Of a stretch of 64,000 bases of DNA, positions 53,040-62,666 are shown one piece after another. Where the stretch lies: NCBI GenBank assembly GCA_046330435.1, contig JAXLST010000023.1, positions 13,274-77,273 of the forward strand, in the 5' to 3' direction. A program made the position numbers and the translations under genes. The notes under the pieces are model-generated. The model did not search any database, was not told the origin of the DNA, and worked only from the letters and a program-made list of their open reading frames with translations. Position 1 is the stretch's first letter; each line of letters begins with the position of its first letter. The DNA is from Ga0077560 sp046330435. Lineage in GTDB: Bacteria; Actinomycetota; Thermoleophilia; Miltoncostaeales; Miltoncostaeaceae.

Positions 53040-55678
53040 CCCGGCCCCCGACAGCGCGTCGGTGCGCGGCCGCACCCCGGTGGCCTGCAGTTCGGTGCGG
53101 GCCCGCCCGGCGAGCGCCGTCGCGCCGGAGACCGTGGCGAGGTCCAGGGCCCGCTGCAGCGGCTCCCGGGCCTCGGTGGGGCGCCGCGCCAGGCGCAGCG
53201 CCGTCCCCAGGTCCGCCAGGGCGTGGGCGTGCTCGACCCGGGCGGGCGTCCCCGCGGTCACCGCGACCGCCTCCTCCAGGTGCGGCAGGCCGTCCTCCCC
53301 CAGCAGCCCGCCCAGCGTGCGCAGGGCGAGCGAGATGGGCCGGCACGCCCCCCAGTCGCGGGCCGCGCGGAGCTCCTCCTCGCACAGGGCGACGGCCTCC
53401 TCGGTGCGGCCGTCCCGGGCGATCGCCCGGGCCAGGTGGGACCGCCACGGGAGCCACGCCGGGTTGGTGACGGTCTCCGAGAACCGCGTGCGGCACTCCT
53501 CGGCGGCGGCGCGCAGCTCGTCCCACGCCCCGAGCGCGGCCAGGTACCGCAGGCGGCTGTTGAACCACCAGGCGGCGTTGGTGTTCTCCGGCAGCCGGCC
53601 GTCCCCGGCGGCGTGCTCCAGCGCGGTGCGGGCGCCCGTCAGGTCGTCGCGCTCCACCAGCACCTGGGCGAGCAGCGACCCCGGGAACAGCCGCACGCTC
53701 ACGAACCCCCACACGTCGTTCTCGCGCAGCCCGGCGCGGATGAGCGCCTCCGCCTCCTCCAGGTCCCCCCGGATGCCCAGCGCGAAGCCGCGGAACATGC
53801 GGGCCGGGGTGATGGCGATGAGCGATCCGGTGCGATGGGCCCAGTCCCAGGCCTCGTTCATGCGGTCCAGCGTGTCCTCGGCGTCTGCGAGCATGAGCAC
53901 CAGCTGGGCGCCGACGTGCGGGATGCTGCCGTTGAGGGTGGACGCCAGCACCTGCCCGGACAGCGCGTGGCGGGCGAGGGCCAGGCAGACGTCCCGCGGC
54001 CCGCCGGTCATGGCCCAGTGGTACGCGGTGATCGCCTCCGCGAGGCGCGACCCCGGGTCCTCGCCGTACTCGTGCGTCCGCCACGCCAGCAGCCACGGGT
54101 CGTCGGCCCGCATGTGGGCGGGGTCGTAGATGGCGGCGGTGAGCCGGAACGCGTCGAGCTGGTGCCGCAGCGAGGCGTGCTCGGGGCCCAGCCCCTCGGC
54201 GGCGCGGGCCGCGATGGCGACGCCCTCGGCCTCCTTGCCCAGGAAGAAGTGGATCGGGGCGAGCGCCGCCGCGGCGCGGGCGCGGGTGAGCGGGTCGGTG
54301 CTCGTCTCGTACGCGGCCTGCAGGTGCTCCACGCTGGGCGGGCCGTTCGACATCGACTCGGTGATGCCCAGCTGCAGCAGCAGCCCCGGCCGGGCATCGG
54401 GGGCGGGCGGCTCGGCGAGGGCGCGCGTCAGGTAGGTGGCGGCGCTCTCCGGCGCGGCCCGGCCCAGTGCCGTGCGCGCGGCGTCGATGAGGGTCTCCAC
54501 CACCCAGGCGTCCCCGCGCCCGGGGGCGGAGAGCAGCTGGGAGGCGATGCGGTCGGGGCCGGCGCCGGCGTCCGCCAGGACCCGTGCGGCGCGCTCGTGC
54601 AGCGACTCGCGTTCGGCCGGCGGCAGGTCGTTGTAGACCGCGGCGCGCACCAGGGGGTGCACGAAGCCCACCGGCGTCCCCGGGCGCAGGATCTCGACGC
54701 GGGCGAGCTCGCCCAGGGCGGTCACCGCCTGCACCCGGTCGGTGGCGCACAGCGCCGCGACGTGGCCGGCCTCGGCGCCCTCCCCCAGCACGGCGACCGC
54801 CCGGGCCACGGCGATCACCCCCGGCTCCAGCCGGGACAGCCGCAGCAGCACCGACCGGCTCGCGGCCCGCGGGCCGATCTCCCGCACGGCCTCGGCGTGC
54901 CGCGCCTCGGGCGTCACGCCCTCCGCGCGCAGGGCCCGCAGCAGTTCGCTCAGCAGGAGCGGGTTGCCCCCGGTCGCCGTGTGGCAGGCGGCCGTGAACT
55001 CCGCCTCCGGCGCGGCGCCGAGCTGGTCGGCGATGAGCGCGGCGGCGGCCTCGCGGGACAGCCCTGCGGGATGCAGGGAGATGGCCAGCGGGTCGGTGGT
55101 GAGCTCGGCCAGCAGGGCCGCGTCGGCTCCCGGCTCGGCGGGGCGCAGCGAGGCGGCGACGCTCACCGGCAGGCCCTCCAGGCGCTTCACCAGGTACGCC
55201 AGGTACCGCAGCGACGGGCGGTCGCACCAGTGCAGGTCGTCCACGACGATGAGCAGCGGCTCGTCGCCCGCCACGTTGAGGGTGAGCCAGTACAGGGCGT
55301 GCAGCGCGGCGAACGTGGCGTCGCCGCCGTCCTCCCCGGTGCCGGGCAGGGAGGCGAAGATGGGCCAGGCCGCGGCGGCGCAACCGCGCAGCAGCTCCTC
55401 ACCGGCGGGACCGAGCGCCGCGGCCCTCCAGCAGCTGCCGCACCGCGCCGAACGGGAAGTCCCGTTCCAGCTCGCTGCCGCAGGCGGCCAGCACCCGCAC
55501 GCCCGCGGCGGACGCCAGGCGGCAGGCCTCCGCCACCAGCCGGCTCTTGCCGATGCCCGCCGCGCCCTCGATGAGCAGCAGCCGCGACTCGCCGGAGGCG
55601 CTGGCATCCACGGCGGCCGCGATGGCCGCGAGCTCGAACTCCGCGTTCGCGAAGCTGCTGCGTCAGGCCGCCGGCCAT
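52860..55678 (-). CDS. LuxR family regulator with AAA ATPase (LAL/MalT-like), two frameshifts near the N-terminus
   Basis: A regulator of about 940 residues. The start ATG 55678 follows AGAGGACC. One extra G near 55640 and another near 55425 break the frame; removing them gives ELAAIAAAVDASASGES, the Walker A motif EGAAGIGKSRLV, and then LIVVDDLHWCD (Walker B). Long TPR-like helical repeats follow. The C-terminal LuxR helix-turn-helix is LTASERRVAEAAAAGQTNKD with VEVHLSNAYRKLG. LAL regulators switch on transcription when bound to ATP and a ligand. The main frame from about 55420 down is intact. Confidence 0.85.
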
Positions 55679-55758
55679 CCCCACGGTCCTCTCCGGGGCA
55701 AGGGCACGGTCATCATAAGTTCCCGGCGTGGCCGCCGGACCGGCCCGCCGGGGGATGG

Positions 55759-56118
55759 TCAGGCGCCGGGCGGGGCGTCGCGCGCGCCGAGCGGCTCCAC
55801 GGTGATCCGCACCGGCCCGAGCTGCACGACGCCGAACGACTCGGGGACCCCGGCGGCCGACCGGATCACGTCCGCCAGGTCCCGCTGCTGCTGGGTGAAG
55901 CACCCCAGGATGAGGCGGCGGGTCGCGGTGAGGATGCAGAGGTCGCCCTCGGTGCGGATCTCGTTCATGGCGTGCTCCCGGTCGGCGGGGCCCGGGCGGA
56001 CCGTGCCGCACGCGACCTCCCGAAGGAGGCGGTCGGCGGCGAGGCCGTCCAGCCAGCGCCGCCGGTGATGCGTGAATGCCGGGTGGTCTCCGGGCCAGTG
56101 AGGTGGGCGTGTGGTCAT
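55759..56118 (-). CDS. hypothetical protein
   Basis: Two starts are possible. ATG 56118 (119 residues) lies 6 nt after a TAGCGT box; ATG 55968 (69 residues, MNEIRTEGDLCIL) has GGGAG at good spacing and excludes a His/Arg-rich N-terminus. The core reads like a small beta-alpha domain (LCILTATRRLILGCFTQQQ). No family was recognised. It lies upstream of the LuxR regulator on the same strand. Confidence 0.55.
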   Translation of the reverse strand: MTTRPPHWPGDHPAFTHHRRRWLDGLAADRLLREVACGTVRPGPADREHAMNEIRTEGDLCILTATRRLILGCFTQQQRDLADVIRSAAGVPESFGVVQLGPVRITVEPLGARDAPPGA

Positions 56119-56124
56119 GGGCCG

Positions 56125-56130
56125 ACGCTA
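56125..56130 (-). promoter_or_regulatory. -10-like TAGCGT before the gene at 55759-56118
   Basis: TAGCGT is followed by 6 nt and ATG 56118 on the minus strand. Confidence 0.35.
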
Positions 56131-56219
56131 CGACCGACCGCCGGGGCCGCCATCACCAGTTCGCTGCATCCGCCGCCGGCCGGATGCGTACGCATCCCGC
56201 CGGCGGCGTGCACATGGCG

Positions 56220-57005
56220 CTACACGACGCGCTTGAGGCGCAGCACGTACACGGCGCGCTGCGTGAGGGTGCCCACCTGCACGGGCGCCGCCTGGTCGGT
56301 CTCGCCCATCAGCGGGGTGGTGGTGGCCACCACCAGGGTCACGCGCCGGCCGATCCTGCGCTGGGTCACCTTGGACGCCGCGACCTTGGCGAACGTCTCG
56401 GTGCCGGCCTCCCAGTCCACGCTCTGCAGGGCGTCGTCGCAGGCCGGGTCCTGGGTGGGGCCGGTGAGCCGCAGCTCGTTGTCGACGAACACCGTCGTGA
56501 GGCGCATCACCCCGCCCTGCCGGGCGCCGTGCAGGAAGTACTCGGACGGGCTCAGCCGGCCGCCCGCGGGCTGGGACGCGGTCACCGAGCAGGAGCGGGT
56601 CACGCCGTCGCCGCCGACGCCCGTGATCTGCGTGGTGGAGGTGGCGCGCACCGGGCCGAAGGCGGCGATGAGGGTCGTGTCGAACACGGCGCGCGCACCG
56701 GCCCGGTACGGCCGCAGGAACGACGGGCTGAAGATGATCTCCCGCTGCAGCGGGGCGCGGCCCACCTTCTTGCCCACGAAGCTCCACGTGGACGTGTGGG
56801 TGCCGGAGATGCTCCCCACGCGGTTGAACGGGAAGTCCGGGGCGGGGTGCGTCCCGACCCCGCTGCCGTTGAACGTGTACGTCACGGTGCCGCGCGCCAA
56901 CAGCACGGTGTACGTGAAGAACTGCGCCCCGGCCGCGGGTGCGGCGGCGGCCGCGAGCGCGACGGTGCCGGCCAGGACGGCGGTGCGGCGGAATCGACTG
57001 GTCAT
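56220..57005 (-). CDS. secreted hypothetical protein
   Basis: A 261-residue precursor with a clear signal peptide (MTSRFRRTAVLAGTVALAAA, cleavage after AGA). The mature part is beta-rich with two cysteines (SCSVTA and PACDD) that may pair. No family was recognised. AAAGGAG precedes ATG 57005. A secreted binding or structural role is possible. Confidence 0.7.
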   Translation of the reverse strand: MTSRFRRTAVLAGTVALAAAAAPAAGAQFFTYTVLLARGTVTYTFNGSGVGTHPAPDFPFNRVGSISGTHTSTWSFVGKKVGRAPLQREIIFSPSFLRPYRAGARAVFDTTLIAAFGPVRATSTTQITGVGGDGVTRSCSVTASQPAGGRLSPSEYFLHGARQGGVMRLTTVFVDNELRLTGPTQDPACDDALQSVDWEAGTETFAKVAASKVTQRRIGRRVTLVVATTTPLMGETDQAAPVQVGTLTQRAVYVLRLKRVV

Positions 57006-57095
57006 CGGTCTCCTTTCCCGGTGCGCCGGCCCGCGCGGCGCCGGCCCGAGGCTACGCGCGCGGCCCCGGGGGCTCCCACTCCCCCTTCGGGTGGT

Positions 57096-57563
57096 TCAGT
57101 CCAGGCCCAGGGCGATGCCCTCGCGCATGTAGACCACCAGCGCGTCGTGCTCGCGGGCGGTGTGGATGACCCGGTAGATGCGGCTGTCGCGCGCGGTGCA
57201 CAGCCACACCCGGGGCCGCACGACGTCGCCGCCGCCGTCCAGGGCGTGGTGCAGCAGCCCGGGCAGCAGCGCGCAGTGCGGGTCCACCTGCTGGGCCTCG
57301 CCGTACGTCACCCGCAGCGACGGTGACGCGACCGACCGCTCCAGGGCGGTGACGGCGCCGTCGGGGTCCAGCACGCCGGGGCCGCCGGTCACGGTGCGGT
57401 ACCGCCCCCGGGGGTGCAGCAGGTCGCGCATCCCGTTCGCGTCGCCGCGCCGCAGGCAGTCCGCCAGCCGGGACGCCGCTGAAGTCCACTGCGAGGGGAT
57501 CGGGCGCGGGCATCGGTGGTACCCGCCACCGATGCCCGCGAACCGGGCTACCAGGAGTTCCAT
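57096..57563 (-). CDS. SnoaL/NTF2-like protein
   Basis: A protein of up to 155 residues with an NTF2-like pattern: RLADCLRRGDANGMRDLLHP at the N-terminal helices, followed by strands LRVTYGEAQQVD, VVRPRVWLCT and IYRVIHTAR. ATG 57563 overlaps the end of the nitroreductase gene by 16 bp; no other standard start exists before the fold. It may be a small-molecule binding or isomerase-like protein. It could be in one operon with the nitroreductase. Confidence 0.6.
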   Translation of the reverse strand: MELLVARFAGIGGGYHRCPRPIPSQWTSAASRLADCLRRGDANGMRDLLHPRGRYRTVTGGPGVLDPDGAVTALERSVASPSLRVTYGEAQQVDPHCALLPGLLHHALDGGGDVVRPRVWLCTARDSRIYRVIHTAREHDALVVYMREGIALGLD

Positions 57564-58251
57564 CGCACCGCGGCGCCCGCCGGCATGCGCGGCCCGGGGT
57601 GGAAGGAGGTGCCCACGGGGTGGGCGACCGGGATGAGGGCCGCCTGGATCACCGACTCGAACGGGATGCCCAGGACGTCCGCGGCGTCCTGCTCCAGGAA
57701 CATGTGCACCACGGTCCAGCACGATGCGAGGCCGAGTGACCGCAGGGCGAGCATGAAGCTCCAGGCCTCCGGCATCACCGACCCCCACATGGCGGCCTGC
57801 AGCACGGCCGGCTGCACCGCGTCACGGGTGTATCCCGCCTCCACGAAGCGCCTGCCGGTGTCGCTGGTGAGGTCCGCGGACCGGCACCACCAGTACCGGC
57901 GCCTCGCCCATGTGCTCCACCAGGTACTCCGCTAGTGGACTCCATGGCCCGGTCGCGCAGCGGCTCCAGGCCGGGGGCGAGGGGCATGCGGCCCGCGTAT
58001 ACCGGGACCTGCTCGTAGATCTCCCAGCCCCTGCGGTAGATGTCGCCCAGGGCCCTGCGCTTCTCGGGGTCGTCGACGCAGATGAACCGGGCGATCTGGC
58101 TGAACGACCCGGTGGGCGCCTGCAGCGCGACGTCCACGGCCTCCTCGATGAGCGCCCGGTCGACCGGGCGGGTGAGGTCGAGCCGCTTCCGCACGCAGCG
58201 CGTCGTGGTGAGCACCTCCCTGCCGGTGAGCGGCAGCTCGGCGGTGGCCAT
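57548..58251 (-). CDS. nitroreductase family protein, two frameshifts
   Basis: The N-terminal frame (ATG 58251, GGAGGCGACG upstream) encodes CVRKRLDLTRPVDRALIEEA and ALQAPTGSFSQIARF, typical FMN-binding parts of nitroreductases. Frame changes near 57932 and 57880 lead through LAEYLVEHMGEAPVLVVPVR to a last frame with AGYTRDAVQPAVLQAAMWG and ASCWTVVHMFLEQDAADVLG. Removing one base at each site restores a protein of about 230 residues. It should use FMN and NAD(P)H to reduce nitro compounds or quinones. Confidence 0.75.
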
Positions 58252-58855
58252 CGTCGCCTCCTTGTCCGGGCGCGGCCGCGCGGCGTCCCCGGGCGGGACG
58301 TCCACGGCTCCGCGGTGCCCGGTGCGCGGAGGCCGCCGCGCCGATGTCCTTCGGTCCCACCATCCTCCCGGCCCGGTCCGCGGGCATGAGGGAGCACCTG
58401 GGGCTGAAGCCCTGGATCAGGCCGGCCGCCCGGTGATCACCGGGAAGACGCGCGAACCGGATGGTCTGCAGGCGGGGTTCGCACTGCCGAGGGCGCGGTG
58501 CCTTCGCGTGCCGAGGTGCCCCGGGGACGCCCGGGCTGCCGGGTCGACCGCGCCGGAGGTGGCGGGCACCTCCTCCGCCCGAGGACGCCGCCGCCCGACC
58601 CCAGGACGATCACCGAGTACTGCTCGTCGCGGTGGAACGCGTGCGCGTCCACCCCAGCACCGCGTCCTCCAGGCGCCGACCTCCGGAGCAGGTGAACCCC
58701 CCGCGCCTTCTCGGATCCGAGGTGACGTCCCGGCAGGTGCACGCCCCGGATGGGCGGCGAGGCGGCGGCCATCGATGCGGGCACCGCGAGCGCGAGGCCG
58801 GCGGCGGCGCGTGGCGCAGCGGGGCCTGGCGGGGCGGCCGGAAGCCGGGGAGGCG
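58252..58855. other. 604-bp region with no intact gene; possible decayed secreted protein
   Basis: On the minus strand from about 58810 to 58440 a frame reads AAAGLALAVPASMAAASPPI, like the end of a signal peptide, then GVHLPGRHLGSEKARGVHLL and, after a likely shift, DAHAFHRDEQYSVIVLG. No start codon or full domain is visible. It may be a remnant of a lost gene. Confidence 0.35.
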
Positions 58856-59704
58856 ATGATGCGCCGGCACACCGGACCGGAGGGGGCCGTGGGGACGTCG
58901 GAGGCGCAGGGCCGCATGTGGAGCGCCCGGGCCCGGGACTGGGCGGAGGTGCAGGAGGCCGTCGCGGTCCCGCTGTTCGCCGCGGTCCTGGACGCGGCGG
59001 CCGTGGGGCCGGAGACGCGCGTGCTGGACGTGGGCTGCGGGTCAGGGATCTTCTGCGAGATGGCGGCCGCGCGCGGCGCCGCCGTCGCCGGCCTCGACGC
59101 CGCCGGGGCCCTCCTGGAGATCGCCCGGGAGCGCGTGCCGGACGGGGACTTCCGCACGGGCGAGATGGAGTCCCTTCCGTACCCGGACGAGGCGTTCGAC
59201 CTGGTGACCGGGTTCAGCTCGTTCCAGTTCGCCGCCGACCCGGCGGCCGCGCTGCGGGAGGCGGCCCGCGTCTCGCGCGGCGGGCGCGTCGTGGCGGCCG
59301 TGTTCGGACCGCCGCAGGACAGCGAGTCCTCCGCGTACATCCGCGCCCTCGGTGCCCTGCTGCCACCGCCGCCGCCCGGTGCGCCGGGGCCGTATGCGCT
59401 GTCGCCCGACGGTGCCCTGGAGGACCTCGCCGCGCGGGCCGGCCTGGTCCCGCGGGAGGTGCGGGACGTCGACAGCCCGTGGATCTACCCCGACGAGGCG
59501 ACGGCCCTTCGCGGCCTGCTGTCCGCCGGGCCCGCGGTGCGGGCCGCCGAGCACGCCGGGGAGGACGCGGTGCGCGAGGTCATCCGCGCGGAGCTGGCCC
59601 GGTTCCGCACACCCGGCGGCGGCCACCGGATGGGCAACACCTTCCGCTACATGATCGCCGCCGCGGACCGGGGCGCGGTCAGTCCGGCGGCGCCTGCTCG
59701 GTGA
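58856..59704 (+). CDS. class I SAM-dependent methyltransferase
   Basis: The protein of about 282 residues has SAM motif I RVLDVGCGSGIF, an acidic loop in VAGLDAAG, then MESLPYPDEAFDLVTGFSS, as in UbiE/COQ5-like small-molecule methyltransferases. Possible starts are ATG 58856, ATG 58859 and GTG 58889 (GGAGGGGG upstream). The first 11 codons resemble those in front of the MFS gene at 61322. It overlaps the convergent MFS gene by 26 bp. Confidence 0.85.
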   Translation: MMRRHTGPEGAVGTSEAQGRMWSARARDWAEVQEAVAVPLFAAVLDAAAVGPETRVLDVGCGSGIFCEMAAARGAAVAGLDAAGALLEIARERVPDGDFRTGEMESLPYPDEAFDLVTGFSSFQFAADPAAALREAARVSRGGRVVAAVFGPPQDSESSAYIRALGALLPPPPPGAPGPYALSPDGALEDLAARAGLVPREVRDVDSPWIYPDEATALRGLLSAGPAVRAAEHAGEDAVREVIRAELARFRTPGGGHRMGNTFRYMIAAADRGAVSPAAPAR

Positions 59705-61289
59705 GTCGTCGTGCGGGGAGCCGGCGCGTCACGGTGAACCCGATGAGCACGAACACGGCGACGACGGCGAGGCTGCGCTTGAGCGCGCGGATCTGCGCGT
59801 CCTGGTAGGCGTCGACGACCCCCGCCACCTGCGCCGCCGGAAGGCCCGCGCGCGTCGCGAGGTCCGCGACGGTCGCCGCGGGGAGGAGGTCGACGCCGCG
59901 CTCGGTGGCCCGCTCGACGGCCGCGACGACCTGCGGCGTGAGGACCGGGTTGGCGCGCACGTTCGCCTGCAGGGCGGTGGTGAGGCCCGCGATGAGCACG
60001 GCGCCGACCAAGGCGGTTCCGACGGACGCGCCCAGGTTCTGGGCCGTCCCCTGGACGCCCCCGGCTTCCGCGGAGCGCGAGTCCGGAACGGCGCTCATGA
60101 TCACGTTGCCGAGCTGGGATGCCAGCAGGCCGAGCCCGGCGCCGACCAGCAGCAGGCCGGCGGCGAAGCCGAGTTCGTTGAGCTCCAGGTCGATCGTGGA
60201 GAACAGGACGACCGCCGCGAGCAACATGGCGCCGAGTCCCGCCCGGACGATCGACCGCGGCGCGGCGAGGGACGAGAGCCGCGCGCCGGTCAGGGCGAAC
60301 ACGAACAGGCCCACCGACAGGGGGAGGGTGGCGATGCCCGTGTCCAGCGCGTCCTTGCCGAGCACGACCTGCAGGTACAGCGGCAGCACGAAGAAGACGC
60401 CGCCGACGATCACCTGCTGGGCGGTCAGCATCACGGCGCCGGCGCGCAGCTGCGGGGTGCGCAGCAGGCCCGGCGCGAGCAGCGTGGACCTGCCCGCGGC
60501 CGCGCGGCGCTCCTGCCATCGTCCGAACGCGACGAGGAGCCCGATGCCGCCGGCGATCAGGAACGGCACGGGGGAGAACCCGAACGGCGCGATCCGGGTG
60601 CCGGCGACGACGGGAGGGGACGTCGCCTCCACCCACCCCCACTGGCTCGACTGGAGCACGGCGAGCACCACGAGGATCATGCCGCCCGCCGACAGCAGCA
60701 CCCCGGCCGCGTCGAGCCCGGAGCGGTCGCGTTCCGCGCCGTCCTCCCGGACGATGCGGATCGTGAGGAGGATGACGCCGATGATCACGACCTCGGCCGC
60801 GAAGACCAGCCGCCAGCTGAGCGTCGTCGTCATCCAGCCGCCGATGAGCGGCCCGAGGGCGGCGCCGGCCCCCGCGATGCCGCCGAGGATGCCGTACGCC
60901 AGGGCGCGCTGCCGGCCGCTGTAGTTGCCGGCGGTGAGGCTCGCGATCGCCGGGATCACGAGGGCGGCGCCGAGGCCTTCCAGCACGGACCACCCCAGCA
61001 GCAGCACCTCGATGCCGGGTGCGAGCGCGGTGCACAGGGACCCGGCGCCGTACACGGCGAGTCCGATGGTGAGCGCCCGTCGCCGGCCGAGGATGTCACC
61101 GAGCTTGGCGCCGGTGAGCATGAACGCCGCCATCACCAGCGTGTAGGCGGTGATGGCGAGCTGCATCCGCACGACGTCGGTGCCGAGGTCCTCGACCACC
61201 TGGCCGATCGACACGTTCATGACGGTCGTGTCGAGGACCATCACGAACTGCGCCGCGCCGAGCACCGCGATGACGCGCCAGCGACCCAC
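59679..61289 (-). CDS. DHA2 family MFS transporter (EmrB/QacA-like)
   Basis: The 536-residue protein has about 14 hydrophobic helices. Key motifs are VLDTTVMNVSIGQV in helix 1 (DHA2 antiporter motif D1), GAKLGDILGRRRALTIG (motif A) and RLVFAAEVVIIGV. It is likely a drug-proton antiporter. GTG 61289 has GGGGGGAGG 6 nt upstream; in-frame ATGs at 61319 and 61322 would add up to 11 residues (MMRRHTRGEDD). Confidence 0.88.
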   Translation of the reverse strand: MGRWRVIAVLGAAQFVMVLDTTVMNVSIGQVVEDLGTDVVRMQLAITAYTLVMAAFMLTGAKLGDILGRRRALTIGLAVYGAGSLCTALAPGIEVLLLGWSVLEGLGAALVIPAIASLTAGNYSGRQRALAYGILGGIAGAGAALGPLIGGWMTTTLSWRLVFAAEVVIIGVILLTIRIVREDGAERDRSGLDAAGVLLSAGGMILVVLAVLQSSQWGWVEATSPPVVAGTRIAPFGFSPVPFLIAGGIGLLVAFGRWQERRAAAGRSTLLAPGLLRTPQLRAGAVMLTAQQVIVGGVFFVLPLYLQVVLGKDALDTGIATLPLSVGLFVFALTGARLSSLAAPRSIVRAGLGAMLLAAVVLFSTIDLELNELGFAAGLLLVGAGLGLLASQLGNVIMSAVPDSRSAEAGGVQGTAQNLGASVGTALVGAVLIAGLTTALQANVRANPVLTPQVVAAVERATERGVDLLPAATVADLATRAGLPAAQVAGVVDAYQDAQIRALKRSLAVVAVFVLIGFTVTRRLPARRLTEQAPPD

Positions 61290-61353
61290 GTCGTCCTCCC
61301 CCCGGGTGTGCCGTCGCATCATGCCCGAGCGCCGAACGGGCCTGAGGGGCAAC

Positions 61354-61376
61354 AAAAAAGCCCCGCAAAGCGGGGC
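61354..61376 (-). terminator. Rho-independent terminator of tRNA-Ala
   Basis: On the minus strand GCCCCGC-TTT-GCGGGGC is followed by six T residues, 10 nt after the tRNA 3' end. It is the only classical stem plus U-tract terminator I found in the window. Confidence 0.9.
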
Positions 61377-61386
61377 TTTCCCGAGG

Positions 61387-61459
61387 TGGAGCATAGCGGA
61401 TTCGAACCGCTGACCTCCTGGGTGCGATCCAGGCGCTCTCCCAGCTGAGCTAATGCCCC
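61387..61459 (-). tRNA. tRNA-Ala(CGC)
   Basis: A 73-nt cloverleaf beginning GGGGCATTAGCTCAGCTGGG. The acceptor GGGGCAT pairs with ATGCTCC and includes the G3-U70 pair that identifies alanine tRNAs. The anticodon is CGC (61424-61426) with T33 and A37, and the T arm contains GGTTCGAATCC. The discriminator is A; the 3' CCA is not encoded (CCT follows). It reads GCG, a heavily used codon at this GC content. Confidence 0.97.
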
Positions 61460-61562
61460 GGGGACCGGAAACATAGCGCGCCGCCCGTCATCGGGAAACC
61501 CGCACGGCCGGTGGGTGGCGTCATCGATGTGCGGGCCCCGCGGTGCGCGCCATCCTCGGTGC

Positions 61563-61841
61563 ATGGCGACGATCCTGCATCTTCCCGTGGTGACGCCGGG
61601 CGAGCTGGCCCGGCGGGACGCGCGGCTGGGCGGCGAGCTCGGCGCGCTGGCGCTGCTGCTCATGCGGTCCGGGGCGGTGTCGCCGCCCATGCTGGCCGAG
61701 CACGGCGACACCGACTCGGTCACGGCGCGGTCCACGCTCCACCGTCTGGCGGTGTCCGGCCTGGCCCGGGCGGCCGTGCTGGACGGGCTCACGTGGTTCG
61801 CGATCACCCCCGAGGGCGACGCCCTGGTGGACGGCCGCTGA
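61563..61841 (+). CDS. small winged-helix-like protein
   Basis: A 92-residue protein whose C-terminal half, STLHRLAVSGLARAAVLDGL then WFAITPEGDALVDGR, looks like helix 3 plus wing of a MarR/PadR-type winged helix. The N-terminal part is short. ATG 61563 has no Shine-Dalgarno; CATCCT lies 6 nt upstream. It may bind DNA. Confidence 0.6.
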   Translation: MATILHLPVVTPGELARRDARLGGELGALALLLMRSGAVSPPMLAEHGDTDSVTARSTLHRLAVSGLARAAVLDGLTWFAITPEGDALVDGR

Positions 61842-61887
61842 CGGTCGTTCGCCCCGCGACCGCGGGGGCCGCTACTCTGGGAGGTCG

Positions 61888-62666
61888 ATGATCGACCTTC
61901 ACAACCACCTCCTGCCCGGCATCGACGACGGCCCCTCCACGATGGCGGACGCCGTGGAGATGGCGCGGGTCGCGGTGCGCGAGGGCATCACCACCATGGT
62001 GTGCACGCCGCACGTGAGCACCGGCCGGTACCGCGTGAACCCCCGCGACATCCCGCTGGCCGTCGAGTCGATGCGCACCGAGCTGGAGCACCGCGGCGTG
62101 CCGCTGCGGATCCTGCCGGGCGCCGAGTTCTCCCTGGACGCCGTGGTGCGGTGCACCGACGACGAGCTCCGCACGGTGAGCCTGGGCGGCGGCGGCCGGT
62201 GGCTGCTGGTGGAGCTGCCGTTCAAGGGCTGGCCCCTGGACATCCACGACGTCCTCGACGCCCTGGAGCTGCGGGGCTTCGGTGTGGTGCTCGCCCACCC
62301 GGAGCGCAACGAGAGCGTCCAGTCGAACCCCGACCGCATGCGCGACCTGGTGGGCGCGGCGCGCAGGTGCAGGTCACCGCGTGGAGCCTCATCGGCGAGA
62401 ACGGCCCCCGCGCCAAGCGGGCCGGCCGAGACCTGCTGCGCAACGGCTTCGCGCACTTCATCGCCAGCGACGCGCACTCGGCGCGGCGCCGGCCGCCGGG
62501 CCTGCTGGAGGGCGTCGCCGCCGCCGCGGCGGCCATCGGCGTGAACCCGGGCGCGCTGCGGTGGAGGGTGGAGGAGGGCCCCCGCCTGGTCACCGAGGGC
62601 CAGGTGGTGCGGGTGCCGAAGTTCGGCACGCCGCCGCCGCGCCGGCGGCCCGCGCCCGCCCGGTAA
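61888..62666 (+). CDS. PHP domain protein, CpsB/YwqE-like tyrosine phosphatase, one frameshift
   Basis: The N-terminal MIDLHNHLLPGIDDGPSTMA is the signature of CpsB/CapC (YwqE) metal-dependent tyrosine phosphatases (His5, His7); TTMVCTPHVS and VVLAHPERN are further metal sites. One base is missing near 62360; the second frame then gives VQVTAWSLIGENGPRAKRAG and FIASDAHSARRRPP, completing the active site. Restored length is about 260 residues. Such enzymes control capsule or exopolysaccharide synthesis through tyrosine kinases. GGGAGG precedes ATG 61888. Confidence 0.85.

Noticed and set aside
58386..58436. A 16-residue frame MREHLGLKPWIRPAAR
   Set aside because: It looks protein-like but has no ribosome site, no neighbours in frame and is too short to assign.
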